A DNA stretch of 6,285 nt, taken from the NCBI GenBank assembly GCA_964571215.1, contig CAZMZZ010000055.1, positions 1 to 6,285 on the forward strand. Direction: 5' to 3'. The stretch is from CAJWPI01 sp964571215. GTDB lineage: Bacteria; Pseudomonadota; Gammaproteobacteria; Magnimaribacterales; Magnimaribacteraceae. Every line of letters begins with the position of its first letter. Within the stretch, counting starts at the first letter, position 1. Shown one piece after another: positions 1 through 5,872 of this stretch. A program made the position numbers and the translations under genes. The notes beneath the pieces were generated by a model. That model worked only from the letters and a program-made list of their open reading frames with translations, had not been told where the DNA came from and searched no databases.

Positions 1-248
1 GTCAGACTTTTGATGTGTGGTTCTTCCATAAGATTAGATCCTACACTGGTGAATCAAAGCTCTGGTTAAGAAATAATTTATCAACCATCACCTCTCAATT
101 ACTTGATACTATGATCTATCAATTTACTTGGGTAATGGCTGGTATGGACATTAAAACTGCTTTTTTAATAGCAGTGACTAAATATGTCTTTAAGGTTTTT
201 ATTGCAGGTATTGATACTATATTCATTTACTGGGTAAGGAAATGGTAA
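1..248 (+). CDS. yhhQ: Queuosine precursor transporter, YhhQ family (C-terminal part, cut by left edge)
   Basis: This is the C-terminal end of an integral inner-membrane protein of the YhhQ/VUT family, which takes up queuosine precursors (preQ0/preQ1) for tRNA modification. The reading frame is open from the left edge (first full codon at 3) and stops at TAA 246-248, giving about 81 visible residues. The GTG at 15 is an internal valine codon and not the start, because the residues before it (QTFD) continue the family motif FDVWFFHKIR. Other family signatures are WLRNNLST followed by SQLLDT, then two hydrophobic membrane segments and the ending GIDTIFIYWVRKW, where relatives usually have an A-x-D/T-P-x-x-Y sequence. 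The stop overlaps the start of the NAD kinase gene by 7 nt, so the two are probably cotranscribed and translationally coupled. Family assignment is firm from the motifs. The substrate is inferred from the family. Most of the protein, and its promoter, lie outside the window. Confidence 0.85.
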   Translation, partial: QTFDVWFFHKIRSYTGESKLWLRNNLSTITSQLLDTMIYQFTWVMAGMDIKTAFLIAVTKYVFKVFIAGIDTIFIYWVRKW

Positions 249-1129
249 AAAAAAAGAAGTTTTCTAAAATTACTCTTTCTACTTCTACTAAAGATAGAAG
301 GGTTATTGGTATTGCAAGACAGGTAATAGAAATTCTTTCTTCTTTAGGGATAGAAGTGTCTCATGATAAGAGCCTTCCTGGTTTAAATAACAACAAAGAC
401 AGCAAGCTACTAAAGTCTGGAGATATTGTTTCCAGTTCTGATTTACTTATAGCCATAGGTGGAGATGGAACAATACTAAATTGCTCTAGAAAGTATGGTT
501 CTAAGGGAGTGCCTTTATTGGGTATAAATTTAGGAAAGTTAGGTTTTTTATCAGATATAGCACCTAACGATGTAACTACTAGCTTACTAGAAGTATTAAA
601 TGGTAAGTATCTGACAGATGAAAGGTTTTTTTTGGAAGCCTACATTAGAGAAGGAGGAGAGTCTTTTATTGCTTTAAATGAAATAGTTATACACTCAGGA
701 TCAATTGCTCAATTGATAGAGTTTGAGGTTTTTATAAATGAAACTTTTGCTTATAGGCAGAAAGCAGATGGGATAATTTTTAATACACCAACAGGTTCAA
801 CTGCGTATTCATTATCCGGTGGCGGGCCTATAGTTCACCCAGACGTTGAGGCTATTACTCTTTTGCCTATGTTCCCTCAAAGCCTAAGCAGCAGTACATT
901 AATAGTAGAAGCCTCAAGTAAAATACGCGTTGTACTAGTAGAACCACGCTCACTTTGTCAGGTTAGCTTTGATAGTCAAGATAAACTAAATCTTAAGGGC
1001 AGGAAAGAAATAAACATCTCAAAGAGCCTTTCTCCTCTTACATTAATACACCCTTTAGAGCATGATTTCTATGGGGGTTGTAGGAATAAGTTGGGTTGGA
1101 GCATGGGTTTGGTGAACAAATCAAAATAG
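242..1129 (+). CDS. nadK: NAD kinase (ATP-NAD kinase)
   Basis: This cytoplasmic enzyme phosphorylates NAD to NADP and is essential in most bacteria. At 295 residues it has the usual family length. The N-terminal nucleotide-binding domain carries GGDGT at residues 73-77 (D75 is the expected catalytic aspartate), followed by GINLGKLGFL near 94-103. The C-terminal beta-sandwich domain has LNEIVIH at 145-151, the NAD-binding stretch TPTGSTAYSLSGGGPI at 182-197, and VSFDSQ at 241-246. It ends in LIHPLEHDFY...KLGWS, as in gammaproteobacterial enzymes. The ATG at 242 is the first usable start, since an in-frame TGA lies at 212-214. A purine-rich AAGGA (236-240) sits almost against the start, so initiation probably relies on coupling to the overlapping transporter gene. 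One oddity: the usual PHxLSxRP motif reads PQSLSSST (212-219), losing a conserved His and the Arg-Pro pair. The core catalytic residues are intact, so I expect activity. Confidence 0.97.
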   Translation: MVKKKKFSKITLSTSTKDRRVIGIARQVIEILSSLGIEVSHDKSLPGLNNNKDSKLLKSGDIVSSSDLLIAIGGDGTILNCSRKYGSKGVPLLGINLGKLGFLSDIAPNDVTTSLLEVLNGKYLTDERFFLEAYIREGGESFIALNEIVIHSGSIAQLIEFEVFINETFAYRQKADGIIFNTPTGSTAYSLSGGGPIVHPDVEAITLLPMFPQSLSSSTLIVEASSKIRVVLVEPRSLCQVSFDSQDKLNLKGRKEINISKSLSPLTLIHPLEHDFYGGCRNKLGWSMGLVNKSK

Positions 1130-1191
1130 GTGTTTTTATTCAAAGCTAGTAGAATGCTTGCTCGTTAAAAAACAGATAGTTAAAGAATCTT
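1130..1191 (+). promoter_or_regulatory. Gap before the export cassette; possible weak promoter
   Basis: This 62-nt gap separates nadK from the export genes and is the only sizeable same-strand gap in the window, so a promoter for the cassette could lie here. The best -10-like hexamer is TAGAAT at 1150-1155, five of six bases matching the sigma-70 consensus, but I see no good -35 at proper spacing. TGTTTTT (1131-1137) and AAAAACA (1168-1174) form a 7-bp inverted pair around a 30-nt loop. It has almost no G:C pairs and does not look like a terminator. Only a weak purine run (AAAG, 1182-1185) precedes the start at 1192. Read-through from nadK is equally possible. Confidence 0.25.
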
Positions 1192-2985
1192 ATGAAAAAG
1201 AACTCTTTTTTTAAATTTAGTGTAAGCCTATTTCTTTTGACAACTGGCTTTTTTCTTTTAGCAGAGGAAAATATTGACTTAACCCTTGAGCAAATTAAAG
1301 TCCTTCAAGAAATAACCCCAGGAGAACAAACAGCAGATGAAACTGAAAAGAACTTTACAGAATTCTTAACTTTTAAGGAAGATTTAGCAAGAAAACAAGA
1401 ATGTGAAAGAAAGCTTTTAGAAGATAGTAGAGAATGTATATTTGGCTATACAATTTTCACTTCTGTACCATCAACATATGCTTTGTCTTCAGATGTTCCA
1501 GTACCTCCTTCTTATGTTTTAGGGCCGGGAGATCAATTAAGAATTGAATATTTTGGAAACGAAAATCTAAGTAAAGAAGGATATATTACTAGGACTGGAA
1601 GTTTACATTTGCCGATCCTTGGGCCAATTACACTAGCAGGCCTTAGCTTTTCAGAAGCTGAGGAACTTATAAGCACAAAAGTAGAAAAAGAGCTTATTGG
1701 AACTAAAACTTTTATTACATTAGGCGAACTGAGATCCATTAATATTTATGTTTTAGGTAATGCCTTTAAACCCGGTAGATACACTATTAGTGCTTTAACA
1801 ACCCTAACTAATGCTATTTTTAGTACTGGAGGTGTTAATACAATTGGATCTTTAAGAAATATTGAAGTTAAAAGAAATGGGCAGACCATCCAGACTTTCG
1901 ATCTTTATGATTTGCTTATAAAAGGTGACACTAGTAAAGATGTAAGGTTACAACAAGGAGATACAGTATTTGTTCCTTTATTAAAAAACTATGCTTCGCT
2001 TAAGGGAACAATTCTGCGTCCAGGGCTTTATGAGTTTAAGGAAGGAGAGACCTTAAAAGACTTAATTAGCTTTGGGGGAGATGTTAATAATAATTCAAGA
2101 ATTGAGTTAAGCAGAATTAATTCATCTACAGGAAAAAGAGATTTACAAATAATTTCCTCTCAGGACTTAGATAGTCTAAATACTGAATTAAAACATAATG
2201 ATAGTTTGAATATTGTTGAAATAGAGTCTCTAAAAGCAAAAAATATATTGTTAAGCGGTCAATTTAATTATCCTGGCTACTATAGCATTACTGAAGGGGA
2301 CACAATTTTAGACTTAATTGAAAGAGCGGGTGGATTAAAAGAGTCTGCTTATACTGCAGGAGCCATATTCAAGAGGAAGCAGATAGCTGAGCAACAAAAA
2401 AAATCATACTTATTAACTGCAGATGAACTAGAAAAATCTTTGATAGATGCAGTTTCATCAGGTGTAGATATTGATGGTGATGCTTACCTAAGTCTTACAG
2501 CTTTTATTGAAAAACTTAGAAACATCAAACCAGAAGGAAGACAAGTAATAGAAATGGATTTACTCAAAATGAAGAGGGATCCTAAAAAAAATCTTCAGTT
2601 ACAAAATGGTGATGAGTTGATAATACCAAGTAGGTCAGCTTCAGTTAATGTAGTTGGAGAAGTTTTAAATTCAGCTTCTCACATTCACGAAGATAATTTA
2701 AGTGTCGATGATTACATTAAATTATCTGGAGGAATGACTAGAGGTGCTGATAAAAATAAAATATTTATTATTTTTCCTAATGGTCAATCACTTTTAGCGA
2801 ATGAAAGATTATTTGGTCAGGGAATAAGGTCAGTGAATGCTACTTTAAAAATACTTCCAGGGAGTACTATAGTAGTTAGTAGAGATCCAGATCCCTTTGA
2901 TGCCTTTAAGCTAGTATCAGTAATAACACCAATACTTTCTGATTTAGCTATATCTGCAGCATCCATAGCAGCTATTAACGACTAA
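1192..2985 (+). CDS. Polysaccharide export protein with multiple SLBB domains (GfcE/Wza-related)
   Basis: This is a periplasmic or outer-membrane-associated protein of the polysaccharide export family, to which the Wza/GfcE capsule translocon belongs. Residues 1-24 form a signal peptide (MKK, then a hydrophobic core ending LLA before EEN). There is no lipobox cysteine, unlike classical lipoprotein Wza. A charged, helical-looking stretch (about 28-85) leads to the Poly_export domain, about 107-180, opening with YVLGPGDQLRIEYFGN. Four SLBB-like beta-grasp repeats follow, starting near 183 (INIYVLGNAFKPGRY), 268 (ASLKGTILRPGLYEF), 351 (ILLSGQFNYPGYYSI) and 484 (VNVVGEVLNSASHI). The third holds a long charged insertion (about 395-470) before NGDELIIP. 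A hydrophobic C-terminal helix (about 572-595) follows DPFDAFKLVS. At 597 residues it is far longer than Wza (about 380) and resembles the larger OtnA/WbfF-like proteins. It heads an operon with YjbH and YjbF homologues, supporting a role in exopolysaccharide or capsule export. The exact polymer is unknown. Confidence 0.92.
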   Translation: MKKNSFFKFSVSLFLLTTGFFLLAEENIDLTLEQIKVLQEITPGEQTADETEKNFTEFLTFKEDLARKQECERKLLEDSRECIFGYTIFTSVPSTYALSSDVPVPPSYVLGPGDQLRIEYFGNENLSKEGYITRTGSLHLPILGPITLAGLSFSEAEELISTKVEKELIGTKTFITLGELRSINIYVLGNAFKPGRYTISALTTLTNAIFSTGGVNTIGSLRNIEVKRNGQTIQTFDLYDLLIKGDTSKDVRLQQGDTVFVPLLKNYASLKGTILRPGLYEFKEGETLKDLISFGGDVNNNSRIELSRINSSTGKRDLQIISSQDLDSLNTELKHNDSLNIVEIESLKAKNILLSGQFNYPGYYSITEGDTILDLIERAGGLKESAYTAGAIFKRKQIAEQQKKSYLLTADELEKSLIDAVSSGVDIDGDAYLSLTAFIEKLRNIKPEGRQVIEMDLLKMKRDPKKNLQLQNGDELIIPSRSASVNVVGEVLNSASHIHEDNLSVDDYIKLSGGMTRGADKNKIFIIFPNGQSLLANERLFGQGIRSVNATLKILPGSTIVVSRDPDPFDAFKLVSVITPILSDLAISAASIAAIND

Positions 2986-2986
2986 C

Positions 2987-3001
2987 AGAGTCTATGACTC
3001 T
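2987..3001 (+). promoter_or_regulatory. Small hairpin over the yjbH-like start codon
   Basis: AGAGTC (2987-2992) and GACTCT (2996-3001) are perfect 6-bp inverted arms around a 3-nt loop TAT. The first two bases of the ATG (2994-2996) lie in the loop, and its G opens the right arm. The left arm also contains the only ribosome-binding-like purines (AGAG) in the 8-nt gap. In RNA this would hide the start until a ribosome finishing the SLBB gene unwinds it, which would favour coupled translation. The arms are seen directly. The regulatory role is inference, and a 6-bp palindrome can arise by chance. Confidence 0.3.
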
Positions 3002-5144
3002 AAAATTTTTGTATAGAAGAAAGTTTATCTTCTTCTCTTCTTTAATTTTTTCATCATCCTTATTTTCCTCGTTTGAGGATTATTACCCTTACCCTCTAAA
3101 TACAACATCTAATAATTATGGAGAAACTGGACTTTTAGAAATGCCTTCAGCAAGATTTATGGAAGAAGGAACATTAAAGTTTGGAATAACTGCATCTAAC
3201 CCTAACGAATTTACTTTTATTGCAGCGAGCCCATTTCCTTGGCTTGAGGCTGTTTATAGGTACACTGAACAAAAGAACCTTAAGTATGGACCGGTAGCTT
3301 ATAGCGGAAATCAAAGCCTAAAAGACAAAAGTTTCGATATTAAATTTAAGTTATTAGAAGAGTCGTATCTTCAGCCTAATATCGCTTTAGGAATAAGAGA
3401 TTTGGCTGGAACAGGTAGGTTTTCAGGGGAATATTTAGTTGCTTCAAAGAAAATAGGGAATGTTGACTTATCTTTTGGGTTAGGCTGGGGTGTGTTAGGA
3501 GCAGATGGAAATGCTAGAAATCCTTTTATCTCGCTTGACGAAAGGTTCAAAATAAGAACTTTCTCTGACTCTGAAGGAGGAGAATTGAACAACCAAAGCT
3601 GGTTCTCTGGTAAAAGAACAGCTTTATTTGGAGGATTAGAATATAGCCTTTACAGGTATGGAATAAACGTTAAATTAGAGTATGACACATCCAATCCTGA
3701 TTTAGGATTAAGCGGGCCCCCACTAGAAGTTAAGAGTAGATTTAATTTTGGAGTCTCTAGATCTCTAAATGACTTTGTAGATTTAGGATTAAGTTTTGAA
3801 AGAGGGGATGTGATTAGATTTTCTTTTGTTTTTAAAGGGAATTATGGACAAAGAAGTCTAGTACCTAAACTAGACTTTCCATTAAATGTCATATCTTTAA
3901 ATCAAGAGCAAAAAAAGAGAATCATAGAAGAAGAAGAAATATTTTATAGGTCGTTAAACAGGAGTTTAAGAGAAGAGCAAGTATATATACAGGCTGCTTC
4001 AATTAAACAAGATTCAGTAGATATTGCTATTAATCAAGTTAGATTTAGGAGTTATTCGAGGGCTGCGGGGAGGACCGCAAGAATCGCTTCAGCTTTGTCA
4101 CCTAATGAAATAGAGGAAATTAATATTTTCCTTATGAATGGAGATATTGAGATAGGTTTAATAAGCTTAAATAGAAGAGAGTTTGATAAAGCTATACTAA
4201 ATAAAAGTTCAAGTTCTGAGGTACTTTTTAAATCGAACATAGTTTCTCCTGAAAAGGAGCCTAAATATCTTAATGCTGATTTTCAACCAACAATTAAATT
4301 CCCAGAATTTTTTTGGAATATGTCACCTGCCCTAAGACATCAAATAGGAGGCCCTGAAGCTTTTTATTTAGGACAACTTTGGTGGAAGATTGATACTACT
4401 GTCATGTTTAGAAGAGGTTTATCTCTTAAAACTGTAATTGGCTTTGATTTGTATAATAACTTTAATGAGTTTAATAATCCAAGCGGTAGCACAATACCTC
4501 ATGTTAGGAGTGACATTCAGGATTATTTATCTGAAGGGAAAAATAATATTGCAAGAATGCAGCTAAATTATATTTGGTCACCTTATAAAAATATTTTTGC
4601 TAGATTAGATGTAGGCCTTTTAGAAGAGATGTTTGGCGGATTTGGAGGAGAGATCTATTATCGTCCTTTTAATTCCGATTTTTCAACAAGTCTTTCCATT
4701 CATAGAGTTAAGCAGAGAGAATTTAAACAAAGGTTTGGATTTAGAGATTATCAAACAGAGACTGGGCATTTAGGCCTACATTATGATTTGCCGAAAGGGG
4801 TGCACGGTAAGCTATCTATAGGAAAATATTTAGCTGGAGATAAGGGCGCAACAGTGGATATCTCAAGGAGATTTAAGACAGGCTTTACCCTAGGAATCTT
4901 TGCCACAAAGACAAATCTGTCTAGAGAAGAGTTTGGAGAAGGTTCCTTTGATAAAGGCTTCTATTTTTCAATTCCAATAGAAATATTTTATACAAAGTAT
5001 AGACCAGGAAACATTTCCTTTGGTCTTCATCCGCTAACTAAAGATGGAGGAGCAACTTTAAATGTTCATAACTCACTGTTTTCCTTATTTGGAGATACTA
5101 ACAGATCTTCTTTACTTAGAGATTGGGAAGACTTATTGAATTAA
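2994..5144 (+). CDS. YjbH/GfcD-family outer-membrane exopolysaccharide protein
   Basis: This is a large outer-membrane beta-barrel protein of the YjbH (GfcD) family, found in exopolysaccharide and group 4 capsule loci and thought to help move or assemble polymer at the outer membrane. At 716 residues it has normal family length. Residues 1-26 are a signal peptide (basic LYRRK, then a Phe/Ser-rich hydrophobic stretch). The family opening YGETGLLEMPSARFMEEGTL is at 42-61, followed by SPFPWLEAVYRYTE (79-92) and LGIRDLAGTGRFSGEY (132-147). Alternating beta-strands and GLGWG (162-166) form the first barrel half. A soluble middle part (about 300-415, including AAGRTARIASALSP) separates it from a second strand-rich half (about 460-680). 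The C-terminus, with DGG, a NSLFSLFGD stretch and RDWEDLLN, fits the family. Gaps of 8 nt upstream and 5 nt to the YjbF-like gene imply one transcript. Family membership is firm; the mechanism is poorly known for the whole family. Confidence 0.93.
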   Translation: MTLKFLYRRKFIFFSSLIFSSSLFSSFEDYYPYPLNTTSNNYGETGLLEMPSARFMEEGTLKFGITASNPNEFTFIAASPFPWLEAVYRYTEQKNLKYGPVAYSGNQSLKDKSFDIKFKLLEESYLQPNIALGIRDLAGTGRFSGEYLVASKKIGNVDLSFGLGWGVLGADGNARNPFISLDERFKIRTFSDSEGGELNNQSWFSGKRTALFGGLEYSLYRYGINVKLEYDTSNPDLGLSGPPLEVKSRFNFGVSRSLNDFVDLGLSFERGDVIRFSFVFKGNYGQRSLVPKLDFPLNVISLNQEQKKRIIEEEEIFYRSLNRSLREEQVYIQAASIKQDSVDIAINQVRFRSYSRAAGRTARIASALSPNEIEEINIFLMNGDIEIGLISLNRREFDKAILNKSSSSEVLFKSNIVSPEKEPKYLNADFQPTIKFPEFFWNMSPALRHQIGGPEAFYLGQLWWKIDTTVMFRRGLSLKTVIGFDLYNNFNEFNNPSGSTIPHVRSDIQDYLSEGKNNIARMQLNYIWSPYKNIFARLDVGLLEEMFGGFGGEIYYRPFNSDFSTSLSIHRVKQREFKQRFGFRDYQTETGHLGLHYDLPKGVHGKLSIGKYLAGDKGATVDISRRFKTGFTLGIFATKTNLSREEFGEGSFDKGFYFSIPIEIFYTKYRPGNISFGLHPLTKDGGATLNVHNSLFSLFGDTNRSSLLRDWEDLLN

Positions 5145-5149
5145 AGCTA

Positions 5150-5848
5150 ATGAAAATTTTACAAGAATTATCTTTCTTTATTAAGGCTTTCTTCTTTATT
5201 TCTATGGCGCAATTCTTTTTAGGTTGCTCATCTATAAATTTTGACAGAATAGCACCTTCAATTGGTGGAGCTTATGATTCTATTAAAGGAGCACTATTCG
5301 GTTATCCAGACCCAATAATTAATAGAGAAATGATTAATAGTATTCCTTATGCTTCATCTTTATTAAAAATAGGCAAAGGGTCAACTGGGTTAATTATTTT
5401 AGAAAGTGTGAATGCTGATAAGCATACATGGGTGAGTAAAGATAATATATATCTTGAGATTAAGGATGGTCGCATAGTTAAAACAGATGGCCTTATAAAC
5501 AATCTCACTAATTTATCTATAATTGATCAAAGTTTTGAAGAAATATTAACTAAGCCCCAAAAGGTAAAGAATCATTTGTCATATTATTCTTATGACAACC
5601 CATATTTAATGGATCTGGAGGTGAACGTTTCTATCCTTATTAAAGGCATGCAAGAAGTTGAAATACTGGGGGAAGTAAAAACTCTTATTCTAATTGAAGA
5701 AAGTATTTCTAATAATGAAATAAGGTGGCATAGAAAAAATCTTTTTTGGATTGACCCCAAAGACTACTTTGTTTGGAAGAGTGTTCAACACATTTCACCT
5801 AAACTTCCCAGTTTTACTTTACAGATTACAAAAAGACCCTCAAGATAA
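5150..5848 (+). CDS. YjbF/GfcB-family outer-membrane lipoprotein
   Basis: This is a small lipoprotein of the YjbF/GfcB family, a standard partner of YjbH in exopolysaccharide and group 4 capsule operons. I chose the ATG at 5150 (232 residues). A TTG at 5123 would add nine residues (MGRLIELKL) inside the upstream gene and spoil the signal peptide, whereas the 5150 start leaves a 5-nt gap. Residues 1-25 are a signal peptide with a very hydrophobic core, ending in the lipobox FLGC with C26 the lipidated residue. Ser-Ser after the Cys, with no Asp at +2, predicts Lol sorting to the outer membrane. Family marks are IPYASSLLKIGKG (65-77), LIILE (81-85), TWVSKDNIYLEIKDGRIVKT (93-112) and DGLINNL (113-119), then a beta-rich second half with WHRKNLFWIDPKDYFVWKS (193-211). 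It is the last gene of the cassette on this strand. GfcC/YjbG, which usually follows this gene, is absent here. Confidence 0.9.
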   Translation: MKILQELSFFIKAFFFISMAQFFLGCSSINFDRIAPSIGGAYDSIKGALFGYPDPIINREMINSIPYASSLLKIGKGSTGLIILESVNADKHTWVSKDNIYLEIKDGRIVKTDGLINNLTNLSIIDQSFEEILTKPQKVKNHLSYYSYDNPYLMDLEVNVSILIKGMQEVEILGEVKTLILIEESISNNEIRWHRKNLFWIDPKDYFVWKSVQHISPKLPSFTLQITKRPSR

Positions 5849-5872
5849 AAACAGAAAACTTTCTGTTTTTAT
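5845..5872. terminator. Two-way intrinsic terminator between convergent genes
   Basis: ATAAAAACAGAAA (5845-5857) is followed by AC and then its exact reverse complement TTTCTGTTTTTAT (5860-5872). This gives a 13-bp perfect inverted repeat with a tight centre; the real RNA loop would be about 6-8 nt. Each strand's RNA ends in a U-run (UUUUU at 5866-5870 for plus, the complement of AAAAA 5847-5851 for minus), as in bidirectional rho-independent terminators. The stem has only two G:C pairs, so it may be weak. The stop codon of the YjbF-like gene (5846-5848) pairs base for base with that of the minus-strand gene (5869-5871). Confidence 0.75.

Noticed and set aside
15..17. GTG at 15 as the start of a small 77-residue protein
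   Set aside because: The frame is open to the left edge, and the residues before it fit the transporter family, so it is an internal codon of a truncated gene.
1131..1174. Inverted TGTTTTT / AAAAACA pair as a terminator after nadK
   Set aside because: It has a 30-nt loop, almost no G:C pairs and no U-run in the right place.
1533..1739. Minus-strand open frame inside the SLBB gene
   Set aside because: It lies wholly within a well-supported gene, and its product shows no family features.
3371..4240. Minus-strand open frames at 3371-3592 and 4052-4240 inside the YjbH-like gene
   Set aside because: Both are antisense shadows of a conserved family protein, with no ribosome site or recognisable motif.
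5123..5149. Upstream TTG start for the YjbF-like lipoprotein
   Set aside because: It would overlap the preceding gene by 22 nt and add nine residues before the signal peptide. The ATG at 5150 gives a normal lipoprotein signal with Cys at 26.
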